From NCBI RefSeq assembly GCF_002079055.1, contig NC_047488.1:372001-436000 (forward strand): a stretch of DNA of 64,000 nt. The letters run 5' to 3'. Both the position numbers and the translations under genes were made by a program. Positions 42,301 to 52,079 of the stretch are shown piece after piece. A model generated the notes under the pieces. It searched no databases. It had not been told where the DNA came from and saw only the letters and a program-made list of their open reading frames with translations. The stretch comes from Saccharomyces paradoxus. Taxonomy: Eukaryota; Ascomycota; Saccharomycetes; Saccharomycetales; Saccharomycetaceae. Each line of letters starts with the position of its first letter. Position 1 is the stretch's first letter.

Positions 42301-43310
42301 CTCTTTCCTTTCTCTATCATTTTATCGCTTTCTTCAAGTTTTAAGCGCTTTATCATAGTTTCTTTGTCGTATTCAAAACTATGGTAAATTTTGTTCCAAT
42401 TTCCCATGATTTCTTCTACGTTATTCGTTTTTAACTTTGATAGTGTTTCTTTTGATATTGAAATGTTTAGCATTAAGCGTCGTTCATCGTCGATTTCAAT
42501 ATTAGAAGAAAAAATAGAATTAGGATGTTTTGTAACATTATCTGCTTTTTTTACCTCTGTACTGTCTTCATCATAATTTTCATCTTCATCGTCATAATCT
42601 TCATCCTCAGTTAACTTCGAAACACTTTCTTGGTTTTGGGGTTTGTCATTTTTACCAATTTCCTCTTTGTCCTCCTTCTCTTCAACATCTAATAGAGTGT
42701 ATTCTGTATCATTTTCATCATCAAACTCATTATGATCACAGTACATATAATCTATGGCGCACTGCCATAAGACGTATCTGATTTTTAAGGATAGGTTTCC
42801 AATGAACCTTGTCCCACTTATTTGCTGCTTCAAATCCTCCAAGTCTAATTTGAATAAGTCTTCTTCAACATTATCACCTTCGTCATTATTCGCAAAATCG
42901 TCTTCATTTGCTATTGCGTTATCACCTTTGTCTTCAATTTGATTTTCAACGCGATTTTCATTGCTGGTATTGCTGTTGATATTGGTATTGTTATTGTCCT
43001 TAATTGTTTGTGATGATATATAATCTGATGGCGGATCAACAGCAGGGAAGACGGTTCCACTGTGTTCTTCTTCTTGAATCGATGAGAATAATTTTTCAAC
43101 ATTTAATGTTATGTTTCCCTTTAAGAAATAATCCCATGCTTTGAGTTTGTCTTCTTCGCTTGGAATTGACAGTAGATATCCAAGAACAACCAATTGCTGG
43201 GAGGTTAAATAGAGATCAAAAAAGTCCTTATTGAAAAGTTTTTCGGTCAATTTAAGTAAAGCTTTGGCATGTGTTCTTTGATAATTCTTTATTGGTATTT
43301 TTTCAGTCAT
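39318..43310 (-). CDS. SPT7: SAGA complex subunit Spt7
   Basis: A 1330-residue protein (S. cerevisiae Spt7 is 1332 aa), the structural core subunit of the SAGA co-activator. A bromodomain lies at about residues 445-545 (RKNRSKW to LTYNSDPSHFLRGHA, including NYHQIIKKSMDLNTVLKKL). A histone-fold segment follows in the C-terminal half (about 985-1060, around MANGFETAHPSAINMLTEIA), pairing with Ada1/Spt3-type partners, and a C-terminal region that Pep4 trims to form SLIK. Acidic low-complexity blocks (EEEEEEDDDEDEDEDMAD and an N-terminal EDEDYDDEDENYDEDS) flank the bromodomain and are the main places that differ from S. cerevisiae. Confidence 0.97.
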   Translation of the reverse strand: MTEKIPIKNYQRTHAKALLKLTEKLFNKDFFDLYLTSQQLVVLGYLLSIPSEEDKLKAWDYFLKGNITLNVEKLFSSIQEEEHSGTVFPAVDPPSDYISSQTIKDNNNTNINSNTSNENRVENQIEDKGDNAIANEDDFANNDEGDNVEEDLFKLDLEDLKQQISGTRFIGNLSLKIRYVLWQCAIDYMYCDHNEFDDENDTEYTLLDVEEKEDKEEIGKNDKPQNQESVSKLTEDEDYDDEDENYDEDSTEVKKADNVTKHPNSIFSSNIEIDDERRLMLNISISKETLSKLKTNNVEEIMGNWNKIYHSFEYDKETMIKRLKLEESDKMIEKGKRKRSRSNLEAATDEQDHEKINDEPDTNQELLTPEGSTFSDTGNKRPKQNNIDLTVNLGIENLSLKHLLSSIQPKKSQLGISDYELKHLIMDVRKNRSKWTSDERIGQEELYEACEKVVLELRNYTEHSTPFLNKVSKREAPNYHQIIKKSMDLNTVLKKLKSFQYDSKQEFVDDIMLIWKNCLTYNSDPSHFLRGHAIAMQKKSLQLIPMIPNITIRNRADLEKEIEDMEKDKDFELEEEEEVAGSGRKGLNMGAHMLAKKNDKTSEKGNSKTVKDETPINNDKLASAISEGEKEKDKTALSTETFDENGNKKENGENEEHDRIEKAGKTEDSTKDADVKKDTKDGPQGITAQSKDAEGNNEEEEEEDDDEDEDEDMADSQSYLLEKDDDRDDLEISVWKTVTAKVRAEICLKRADYFKNGKLNSDSEAFLKNPQRMKNFNQLFLEYKEQKALESYRQKIEQDSIMKNGFGTVLKQEDDDQLQFHNDHSLNGNEAFEKQPNDIELDDTRFLQEYDISNAIPDILYEGVNTKTLDKMEDASVDRMLQNGINKQSRFLANKDLGLTPKMNENITLIQQIRHICHKISLIRMLQSPLSAQNSRNNPNAFLNSHIYNYTIIDDSLDIDPVSQLPTHDYKNNRELIWKFMHKNVSKVAMANGFETAHPSAINMLTEIAGDYLSNLIKTLKLHHETNSLNRGTNAEMLQTTLLENGINRPDDLYSYVESEFGKKTKKLQDIKQKLENFLRALLRPTLQELSERNFEDESQSFFTGDFASELTGEDFFGFRELGLEKEFGVLSSSVPLQLLTTQFQTVDGETKVQAKKIQPEESDSIVYKKITKGMLDVGSYLNTLLPLLRKDYERSKAYIAKQNKSSANDRTSTTSTEDSFFVLLEEDQFVSKKTATKARLPPTGKISTAYKKKPIASAFILPEEDLGNDEKADPATTVNSRVHTENDVGSSLFSGTPQPLDSLDMEDPFDDTNMGSNSSFSLSLPRLNQ

Positions 43311-43942
43311 TGTTCAGACTTAATTTATTTGTAACGTTACAGTTTGAAGAGTAACCCACAATTTTCACTACTCCAAGTTTCAACTACAAAAAGGGAAGGA
43401 TCTTATTGTTTTGACTTGCCAATTAAATAAAAGATGTATCTTGCGGACTTATTCAATGTTTTTTCCTTGGCACATCCAATGATAAGTTAAAGTCTTACAA
43501 GCATACATTCACTTTTTATTACTTGGATCTGAAATTTCAGTAAGTTACCCGTATTATCAGGAATATCATCGCTGTCCCACTAATCATTCACCGGAGTCAG
43601 CTTCAATAACGTTTACATAGTCATTATATTCAGTTAAAGTGGGCTAGTATTTGACCAATTTCTATAAATGTACTGCAACAAGACACAGGATTTAAGTGGG
43701 GGTAGTTTACCTGCAAAAAAATTTAAACTTATTTCATTAAAGTTGGTTGGAAAATGCTAGCTACGATTTCATATTTTTTGTAGGATTAGTTTACATATGG
43801 ATGTATTGCAGTTATAATAAATTTTGTTATAAGACCATCGCTTTAGACAAAGGTGTTATCTTATGATCGAAATAGAATTGTGGGATATACTTCTTAGATG
43901 GAACATAGTTTTGTTATATCACTTATATATCAACAAATAGTA
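43311..43942. other. Intergenic region upstream of the tRNA pair
   Basis: 632 bp between the SPT7 start and tRNA-Arg. Regions upstream of yeast tRNA genes are common Ty targets, so I looked for LTR ends (TGTTGG...CCAACA) and found none. It is ordinary AT-rich promoter DNA. Confidence 0.4.
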
Positions 43943-44014
43943 GCTCGCGTGGCGTAATGGCAACGCGTCTGACTTCTAATCAGAAGATTATGGGTTCGAC
44001 CCCCATCGTGAGTG
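43943..44014 (+). tRNA. tRNA-Arg (anticodon UCU)
   Basis: A 72-nt gene without an intron. Acceptor arms GCTCGCG and CGTGAGT pair with two G-T wobbles and leave discriminator G (44014). The anticodon loop CTTCTAA places TCT at 43975-43977, between stems TCTGA and TCAGA, and the T arm ATGGGTTCGACCCCCAT holds the B box GGTTCGACC. It reads AGA codons. It corresponds to tR(UCU) of the classic yeast Arg-Asp tandem. Confidence 0.97.
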
Positions 44015-44023
44015 CTTTGTTCT

Positions 44024-44095
44024 TCCGTGATAGTTTAATGGTCAGAATGGGCGCTTGTCGCGTGCCAGATCGGGGTTCAATTCCCCGTCGCGGAG
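44024..44095 (+). tRNA. tRNA-Asp (anticodon GUC)
   Basis: A 72-nt gene without an intron, starting only 9 nt after tRNA-Arg. Acceptor arms TCCGTGA and TCGCGGA pair fully apart from one T-G, and the discriminator is G (44095). The anticodon loop TTGTCGC has GTC at 44057-44059. The B box GGGTTCAATTCC is intact. In S. cerevisiae such Arg-Asp pairs are transcribed as one dimeric precursor from the tRNA-Arg internal promoter. Confidence 0.97.
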
Positions 44096-44096
44096 A

Positions 44097-44104
44097 TTTT
44101 TTTT
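44097..44104 (+). terminator. RNA polymerase III terminator (T8)
   Basis: Eight consecutive T residues begin two bases after the last tRNA-Asp nucleotide. There is no T run in the 9-nt spacer between the two tRNAs (CTTTGTTCT), which agrees with a dicistronic transcript. Confidence 0.9.
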
Positions 44105-44681
44105 GACACTGTTGCGAGCCACCACCTTGGTTCAATGTGATGCTCGCGCATTGTTGTTACCAAGCAAAACTTGCCAGCGATCCCTGATGCCTTATACCAT
44201 CCAGGCGTCGAATTCTGAAAAGTCAGATAGACTTTATCTTGAAATTTCACTTCTTGATGACAACAATTATCCTACACGCACATTAGAAATCAAAGAAATA
44301 TGTTAACATTGTTGGTCTGACGAGAAGGTAGGCCAGGCATTGATTATGACTCAAATATATGCGGGATATACCGCGCTCGTGTGCGTGTACATAAGCAAAA
44401 ATCCCCCCATACTGCTCGAGGAAATAAAAATGTTTACGGATCTCCCCTGAATAAAGTAAATTAAGGTTTACGATTCGAATTGCTTGGAAAAAAAAAAGGT
44501 TCTCCTGGATGGTTAATAACAATAGTCTTATATCTTATATCAGTAAATCTATGTTATTAAAGATAGAATATACATATATTTCATTGTATTCTTTCTTAAA
44601 TACATTGTATCTAATATTCTCTTTATCGTCCAATCTCATATGTATTTTGTTTCTCTTTTCCGGTTAAGTGAGGACTGCCGT
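44105..44681. other. Intergenic: tRNA-Asp to UBC4 3' end
   Basis: 577 bp with no recognised element; the plus-strand frame running out of the tRNA pair (44055-44306) is a shadow. Confidence 0.4.
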
Positions 44682-45235
<554 letters not shown>

Positions 45236-47216
45236 GATTTTTGGTTCCTTATTTATGTGTGTATTCTATAGCCAATCAAATTTGTTCACTTGTGGCGTAA
45301 GTTGTTTCCTGGCTTCTTTACTTTAGTTTTTTTTTCAGGTTAGATTTATTCTCTGAATTATTTATTAAGATGGAAAATAGGAATAAAAGAAAAAGAAAGA
45401 AGGATGAAGAAAAAAGAAAAATACAGGCGAAGGCCTCTCAAGGTGAGCTGTTGTCAGGTTTTTCCGCAGCGGAAAAATCTCGCAGATCATGTGACCGCCA
45501 ATACTCCTTTTCTTGCCGCTCGGCCCTATTTGATCCTCGTTTTGAAAAACTATAAGCGATTGATCAGTGTGGAAGAGAGGGTAGGCGCGGTATGATCATC
45601 TTTTGTTTGTTGTATAAATGAGATCGATCTATCAAGGACGCTAGCATTGCGCTAAACTATTTCTTGTCACGTAAGATTAATTGTTGTTTTTTTTTTGAAA
45701 TCGAGGAGAAGTGAGTAATCTAGTCACCATATTCAAGAATGACACCTTGCGCATTCCAGTGAAGGAGGAATGTTGACAAAAATAGTAGTTATGTAACTTG
45801 TTTTTTGTCTTTTATTCGTAACGTTCAAGAAAACTTTCTTCCTATGGAATGTATCAGGACCCGTTATTTTAAGGAATGGGTTCCGATTTTTCATGGAAAT
45901 TGGCAAGAATTTACTAAGTAGACCATATTTAAAGGGTTGAATCCTACTGTGAAAATAAAGAGACCTTGCTTCTGTTGTTTGAAATGTGTGAGCTCAAGTT
46001 CCTTTTCTTGCTTATTTATTGTTGTTATGTTTGGGGTTTTTTTTATGTCTTCACTGCTTCTATTGCATAAAGAGCTTCCAGAACAAAATATAAATAAAAA
46101 AAGCATTTCAGGCAAACAGAAAGTGCTTCACTAGTTTCCCACAGAACCAAAAAGTACAGCAGCTTATTGTATACATTCACAGTATTCAGAACGCGTACGA
46201 GCCTACACGATTGCCGGCAAGATTAAATCAAGAGCATAATAAACAGAAAAGTGGATACAGACAAATATCACGCCTAAGCAAACACAGTATGATTGCCTGT
46301 AATAAAAGCCACGGTAATCATATGTCTTTTAGGTTGAAAAACTAGGAGCTTTAGCAAAATATACACAATTTGCTCTTTCAAGTGGTCTACCTGATGAAGC
46401 GATTGTTGCCAGGAACTACACGCAATTAAATTAGCCTCCTCCAACTTTTGACACCAAAAAAAAAGGTAACAAAGGAGAAACGTTTTATACAGACGGAAAG
46501 TATTCTAACATATTTTAGTAAAACCAGCTAAGAAATACTAGGCGGCACGTCCCCACTGTTTTATGTATGAGCGGTCTTTTTTTCCCACGAAAACAGCCAC
46601 GATTATGTTGCATCAAAGTGGTAAGATTCTTTTTCAGAGAGATATTTACGCCAACTCTTTCCATTTAGTGACACCGGTGAGGGTCGTTTATCGCCGCAAG
46701 GTGTTTCAGAGTGAGCCATTTTGGCCGTAGTCCGGTTTAATCAGCCTCATTGGGATTCCCCGGCACCGCTCGCATTCCGCGTAGGACTCGAAGAATTTTT
46801 CATTGAATTCGAGAATGTGCGTGTTTCAGATTGAGTATTCTTACTATTCTGGGAAATTCTCCGGAAACAAGCTGAGCTGGACTCCACGAATGGTCCCTCG
46901 CAAGGCTCTTGGCTCATGCATAGTTGAGAAGCGCCAGTAGTCAACATCAGCAATCCATGGTGCTGGAGTTTCTCTCGATGGTACGGCCCATAGCTGGAGA
47001 AAATAGCTTATTGCCAAAAAAGTAATTCCTCCGCAGAGGTATATATTAAGTTTGAAACAAAAGGCTTGCTTAATTTTTTACGTATCATAACCCTTTTCTT
47101 GCTTTTATAAATGTTTATGAAACGTTGGGAGATTCTTTGACTGGTGTCAGATTCTTCCCATATCAGCAAGAGAAGAAAAATTAACCTATTCTAACAGTTC
47201 TGATTTCTGTTTAACC
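45236..47216. promoter_or_regulatory. Divergent UBC4/TEC1 regulatory region
   Basis: Almost 2 kb between the divergent starts. Near UBC4 are a perfect inverted repeat TTTTTCCGC-A-GCGGAAAAA (45459-45477) and a Cbf1-like CATGTGAC (45488-45495). On the TEC1 side are three perfect Ste12 pheromone-response boxes TGAAACA/TGTTTCA (46702-46708, 46822-46828, 47053-47059) and many Tec1 boxes CATTCC/CATTCT (45752, 45767, 45846, 45873, 46773, 46812). No gene or LTR was recognised here; several frames of about 60-75 codons are unremarkable. Confidence 0.7.
46812..46828 (-). promoter_or_regulatory. Filamentation response element (Ste12 site next to Tec1 site) of TEC1
   Basis: On the minus strand the order is TGAAACA, a 4-nt spacer CGCA, then CATTCT: the composite Ste12-Tec1 element first defined in Ty1 and TEC1. 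It lies about 390 bp upstream of the TEC1 start, consistent with positive autoregulation under the filamentation MAPK pathway. Confidence 0.8.
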
Positions 47217-48680
47217 ATGAGTCTTAAAGGAGACGACTTCGGCAAGGATAATTCTAGGAATATCGAATCATATACTGGTAGAATTTTTGATGTATATATA
47301 CAGAAAAATTCGTATTCACAGTCGACTTTAGATGATATGTTTCCGGAAACAGTTGTTTCAAACACTGCTTGTGTGAAAAATGAAGCGGAGGATGATATCA
47401 GTCTCATAGACGAACATCCTCAATTTGAACTGGTAAATACTGGGCTGGGTGCTAAATCGGAAGATTTGAAATCTCCATCAGTAAAAGCTACGTTCACTGA
47501 TAAACAGAGGAAGAATGAAATACCAAGTATATCGGTAAGCAACTACTTCCCCGGACAAAGTAGCGAGGCCTCCTCTACAACGGAATCTTGGACCATCGGT
47601 TGTGATAAATGGTCAGAAAAAGTAGAAGAGGCATTTTTCGAGGCTCTTAGACTAATAATGAAAAACGGCACTACAAAGATAAAGATAAGAAACGCCAATT
47701 TTGGGAGAAACGAACTGATTTCATTGTATATTAAGCACAAAACCAACGAGTTCAGAACCAAAAAGCAAATCTCTTCCCATATTCAAGTCTGGAAAAAGAC
47801 CATACAGAACAAAATTAAGGACTCATCGACCCTATCATCAAAGGAGGAGGAGCTCCTACACCTTATTGAACATGGCGCTGAACAGACTACTGAAAACTCA
47901 AACTTGTTTTATGACATATTCGAAGAAATCATCGACTCTTTACCTTCAATTAGTGATTCTGGAAGCTTAACCCCTAAAAATCTCTATGCAAGTAATAACA
48001 ATAATAATGCATTGTCAGTACATTCAAAACTACTTACTCCAATCACTGCTTCGAACGAGAAAAAAATTGAGAATTTCATAAAAACTAATGCTGCATCTCA
48101 GGCCAAGACCCCCCTCATTTACGCTAAACACATTTATGAAAACATAGACGGCTACAGGTGCGTTCCGTCAAAGAGGCATCTTGAACAACTTTCACCTACA
48201 GAACCCCACCAGGGAGGTCGCGCCAATAAGGATAGTTTTTCTAACAAGGAAGCAATCTTGGAGAGTGCCAAAAGAATTGAAATAGAACAGAGGAAAATAA
48301 TCAACAAGTACCAGAGAATTTCCCGCATACAAGAACATGAAAGCAATCCTGAGTTCAGTTCCAATTCCAATTCTGGTTCAGAATACGAATCAGAGGAAGA
48401 AGTAGTCCCTAGATCAACCACAGTCGCGCAACTCCAAACCAGACCAGTGCCATACTATAAGAATAATGGAATGCCCTACCCACTCTCCAAAGTACGAGGA
48501 AGGCCTATGTATCCGAGACCTGCTGAAGATGCTTACAATCCCAGTTATGTTCAAAGTCTGCCCCAGTATCAAACATCTTATTTTTCACAGCTGTTACTAT
48601 CCTCACCCCAGCATTACGAACATTCCCCACATCAGAGGAACTTTACGCCATCCAATCAATCGCATGGGAACTTTTATTAA
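47217..48680 (+). CDS. TEC1: TEA/ATTS-domain transcription factor Tec1
   Basis: A 487-residue factor (S. cerevisiae Tec1 is 486 aa) that binds CATTCY and acts with Ste12 on filamentation, invasive-growth and Ty1 genes. The TEA DNA-binding domain spans about residues 130-200 (KWSEKVEEAFFEALRLI to KKQISSHIQVWKKTI). A Cdc4 phosphodegron with the Fus3-targeted Thr is preserved (KLLTPITAS, Thr near 274), as needed for its destruction during mating. The C-terminal third is Ser, Pro, Tyr and Gln-rich, with acidic SEYESEEE, and acts in activation and Ste12 binding. Its own promoter holds Tec1 and Ste12 sites. Confidence 0.97.
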   Translation: MSLKGDDFGKDNSRNIESYTGRIFDVYIQKNSYSQSTLDDMFPETVVSNTACVKNEAEDDISLIDEHPQFELVNTGLGAKSEDLKSPSVKATFTDKQRKNEIPSISVSNYFPGQSSEASSTTESWTIGCDKWSEKVEEAFFEALRLIMKNGTTKIKIRNANFGRNELISLYIKHKTNEFRTKKQISSHIQVWKKTIQNKIKDSSTLSSKEEELLHLIEHGAEQTTENSNLFYDIFEEIIDSLPSISDSGSLTPKNLYASNNNNNALSVHSKLLTPITASNEKKIENFIKTNAASQAKTPLIYAKHIYENIDGYRCVPSKRHLEQLSPTEPHQGGRANKDSFSNKEAILESAKRIEIEQRKIINKYQRISRIQEHESNPEFSSNSNSGSEYESEEEVVPRSTTVAQLQTRPVPYYKNNGMPYPLSKVRGRPMYPRPAEDAYNPSYVQSLPQYQTSYFSQLLLSSPQHYEHSPHQRNFTPSNQSHGNFY

Positions 48681-49151
48681 ATAACTACATACATACATAC
48701 ATCTCGTAAATAAATACACATGCGTATCTTCGCAATGAGAACCGTCATAGAGATGATCAAACACACTATAATTCACCTATTAATCAAACATTACCAGTTC
48801 TCGAGTAAAGAAAAGTCTATTTTCTGCAGCCCTTTTCTATCCCACACTTTTCCAGCAGCCCACAAATGTAATTCCTTATTGTTTTGAGATTCTTTTTTAC
48901 TGACGCGCCAAAAAGAGTAAGAAAGTTCTCTAGCGCCATGCTGAAATTTTTTCATTTCAATGGACAGCGATTTTTTTTTCTTTTTCCACCGAAATAATAT
49001 TGCAGTGACTTCTCGATGCCGCAAGATTCGCAGAAGTTAAACCAACCAATACACACCGAAAAACAAATTTTGCTGCTGTGATTTTCTCTTCCACAGCTTC
49101 ATACATCGTCTTTGTCTGTTCATTCCTCAGATATCTACGGCTAAGGGGAAA
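48681..49151. promoter_or_regulatory. TEC1-MIS1 intergenic region
   Basis: 471 bp. A short (CATA)n microsatellite follows the TEC1 stop (about 48686-48701). The MIS1-proximal half has a T-rich tract (48970-48985) and TGACGCGCC (48900-48908). No TATA box was assigned. Confidence 0.4.
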
Positions 49152-52079
49152 ATGTTATCGAGACTATCTTTATTGAGTTACTCGAGGGCATTCCAACAAG
49201 CCAAATGGCGTATTTACCGCTTAAAATTTTCGCCAACCGTGTATACTTCACAGTACCATATTCTTTCTGGTAAGAAACTTGCCCAATCTATTCGCGAAAA
49301 GGCTAATGATGAGATACAAGCCATTAAACTCAAGCATCCCAATTTCAAACCCACGTTGAAAATTATTCAGGTCGGGGCCAGACCTGATTCCTCCACATAC
49401 GTGAGGATGAAATTGAAAGCTTCGAAGGACAGTAGTGTAGACTGCATCATAGAAAAGTTACCAGCAGAAATCACCGAAGTTGAGCTTTTAAAGAAAATTA
49501 GTGACATAAACGATGATGACTCTATCCATGGGTTGCTAATTCAACTACCTCTACCGCGTCACTTGGATGAAACCACGATTACAAACGCCGTGGACTATAA
49601 AAAGGACGTTGATGGGTTCCACAGATATAATGCTGGTGAATTGGCTAAAAAAGGCGGCAAACCATACTTCGTACCATGTACCCCTTATGGTTGTATGAAA
49701 TTACTTGACGAAGCTCATGTCAAGTTAGATGGCAAGAACGCTGTCGTGTTAGGCAGATCTAGTATCGTCGGAAATCCAATTGCTTCGTTGTTGAAAAATG
49801 CGAATGCGACTGTTACTATCTGTCACAGTCATACAAAGAATATTGCAGAAGTGGTCTCCCAAGCTGATATAGTTATCGCAGCTTGCGGTATTCCTCAATA
49901 TGTTAAAGCAGACTGGATCAAAGAAGGAGCCGTAGTTATTGATGTTGGGATCAACTATATTCCCGATAGTAGTAAGAAAAGTGGGCAAAGATTAGTTGGT
50001 GATGTCGAATTTGATTCTGTAAAGGAAAAGACATCTTATATCACCCCTGTTCCTGGTGGAGTGGGTCCAATGACTGTCGCTATGCTTGTTTCCAATGTAT
50101 TATTAGCTGCCAAGAGGCAATTTATGGAATCCGAAAAGCTTCCAGTTATCAAACCTCTTCCACTACACTTAAAAACACCAGTTCCTTCAGACATTGATAT
50201 ATCACGAGCTCAGAGCCCTAAGCATATCAAGCAAGTCGCTGAGGAATTGGGAATCCACTCCCACGAATTAGAATTATACGGCCACTATAAGGCAAAGATT
50301 TCTCCAAAGATTCTCACAAGATTAGAATCTCGAGAAAACGGTAAATACGTCCTTGTTGCAGGTATTACTCCAACCCCATTGGGTGAAGGTAAATCCACTA
50401 CGACGATGGGGTTAGTGCAGGCTTTATCCGCTCATTTAGGAAAACCATCCATTGCGAACGTTAGACAACCATCTCTGGGCCCAACCTTGGGTGTCAAAGG
50501 TGGCGCTGCTGGTGGTGGTTACGCCCAAGTTATTCCCATGGACGAATTCAATCTACATCTGACCGGTGATATCCATGCTATAGGCGCTGCGAACAATCTT
50601 CTTGCGGCTGCTATTGACACTAGAATGTTTCATGAAGCCACTCAGAAGAATGATAGTACATTTTATAAGAGACTAGTCCCAAGAAAAAATGGCCTCAGAA
50701 AGTTTACCCCATCCATGCAGAGGAGGCTTAGAAGATTGGGTATTGACAAAGAAGACCCTGATACTTTGACACCGGAAGAAATTAAAAAATTCGCTAGGTT
50801 GAACATAAATCCTGATACCATAACTATCAGAAGAGTAGTCGACATCAATGACAGGATGTTAAGACAAATTACCATCGGAGAAGCCGCTACGGAGAAAGGG
50901 TTCACAAGAACTACTGGATTCGACATCACTGTTGCCTCTGAATTAATGGCTATTCTAGCCTTATCCAAAAGCTTGCACGAGATGAAGGGCCGTATTGGAC
51001 GCATGGTTATTGGCTCTGATTATGATAACAAACCAGTAACTGTAGAAGACATTGGTTGTACCGGTGCTCTGGCTGCATTATTACGTGATGCTATAAAGCC
51101 TAACTTGATGCAGACTTTGGAAGGGACTCCCGTCATGGTTCATGCTGGTCCTTTCGCCAATATTTCCATTGGTGCATCATCAGTAATTGCAGACTTGATG
51201 GCGTTAAAACTTGTAGGTCCAGTGAAGAATCCATTAAATGGCAAGGACGTCCATGAACCTGGCTATGTCGTTACCGAAGCGGGTTTTGATTTTGCCATGG
51301 GTGGTGAAAGATTCTTTGATATCAAATGTCGTTCCTCTGGATTGATACCAGATGCAGTTGTCTTAGTCGCCACTGTAAGAGCCTTAAAATCTCACGGAGG
51401 TGCCCCAAATGTTAAGCCAGGACAACCACTACCAAAAGAATACACAGAAGAAAACATTGACTTTGTTGCCAAGGGTGTTAATAATTTAGTTAAACAGATC
51501 GAGAACATCAAAACCTTTGGAATTCCAGTCGTTGTAGCAATCAACAGATTTGAAACAGATTCACAGGCGGAAATTGAGGTAATCAAGAAGGCTGCCTTGA
51601 ATGCAGGTGCATCCCACGCCGTTACTTCTAATCACTGGATGGAAGGTGGTAAAGGTGCCTTAGGGTTAGCACATGCTGTGGTCGATGCAACGAAAGAACC
51701 AAAGAGTTTCAACTTTTTGTACGACGTTAATAACTCCATCGAAGACAAACTTACTAGCATCGTCCAAAAAATGTATGGTGGGGCAAAAATCGAAGTATCA
51801 CCAGAAGCTCAAAAAAAGATAGACACTTACAGGAAACAAGGCTTCGGCAATCTTCCTATCTGTATTGCTAAGACACAATATTCTTTATCCCATGATCCAT
51901 CATTAAAGGGCGTCCCCAGTGGTTTTACGTTTCCCATTAGGGATGTGAGAGCTTCAATCGGGGCAGGTTATTTATATGCTTTAGCAGCAGAAATACAAAC
52001 TATACCGGGTCTATCAACATATGCTGGTTACATGGCAGTAGAAGTTGACGATGACGGTGAGATTGAGGGTCTATTTTAA
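49152..52079 (+). CDS. MIS1: Mitochondrial C1-tetrahydrofolate synthase Mis1
   Basis: A 975-residue trifunctional enzyme of the same length as yeast Mis1. The basic, Ser/Leu-rich N-terminus (MLSRLSLLSYSRAFQQAKWR) is a mitochondrial presequence of about 34 residues. The methylene-THF dehydrogenase/methenyl-THF cyclohydrolase domain (about 35-335) shows YVRMKLKASKD (catalytic Lys) and VVLGRSSIVGNPIASLL (NADP site). The 10-formyl-THF synthetase domain (about 355-975) shows TPTPLGEGKSTTTMGL (P-loop) and GGAAGGGYAQVIPM. In mitochondria it provides formyl-THF for initiator Met-tRNA formylation and formate for cytosolic one-carbon units. The cytosolic counterpart is Ade3. Confidence 0.97.
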   Translation: MLSRLSLLSYSRAFQQAKWRIYRLKFSPTVYTSQYHILSGKKLAQSIREKANDEIQAIKLKHPNFKPTLKIIQVGARPDSSTYVRMKLKASKDSSVDCIIEKLPAEITEVELLKKISDINDDDSIHGLLIQLPLPRHLDETTITNAVDYKKDVDGFHRYNAGELAKKGGKPYFVPCTPYGCMKLLDEAHVKLDGKNAVVLGRSSIVGNPIASLLKNANATVTICHSHTKNIAEVVSQADIVIAACGIPQYVKADWIKEGAVVIDVGINYIPDSSKKSGQRLVGDVEFDSVKEKTSYITPVPGGVGPMTVAMLVSNVLLAAKRQFMESEKLPVIKPLPLHLKTPVPSDIDISRAQSPKHIKQVAEELGIHSHELELYGHYKAKISPKILTRLESRENGKYVLVAGITPTPLGEGKSTTTMGLVQALSAHLGKPSIANVRQPSLGPTLGVKGGAAGGGYAQVIPMDEFNLHLTGDIHAIGAANNLLAAAIDTRMFHEATQKNDSTFYKRLVPRKNGLRKFTPSMQRRLRRLGIDKEDPDTLTPEEIKKFARLNINPDTITIRRVVDINDRMLRQITIGEAATEKGFTRTTGFDITVASELMAILALSKSLHEMKGRIGRMVIGSDYDNKPVTVEDIGCTGALAALLRDAIKPNLMQTLEGTPVMVHAGPFANISIGASSVIADLMALKLVGPVKNPLNGKDVHEPGYVVTEAGFDFAMGGERFFDIKCRSSGLIPDAVVLVATVRALKSHGGAPNVKPGQPLPKEYTEENIDFVAKGVNNLVKQIENIKTFGIPVVVAINRFETDSQAEIEVIKKAALNAGASHAVTSNHWMEGGKGALGLAHAVVDATKEPKSFNFLYDVNNSIEDKLTSIVQKMYGGAKIEVSPEAQKKIDTYRKQGFGNLPICIAKTQYSLSHDPSLKGVPSGFTFPIRDVRASIGAGYLYALAAEIQTIPGLSTYAGYMAVEVDDDGEIEGLF

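Noticed and set aside
43311-43942. Ty/LTR remnant upstream of the tRNA pair
   Set aside because: Searched by eye for TGTTGG and CCAACA ends and delta/sigma/tau-like starts; none found here or elsewhere in intergenic DNA.
48686-48701. (CATA)n microsatellite after TEC1
   Set aside because: Only about four units; an ordinary short repeat in a 3' region.
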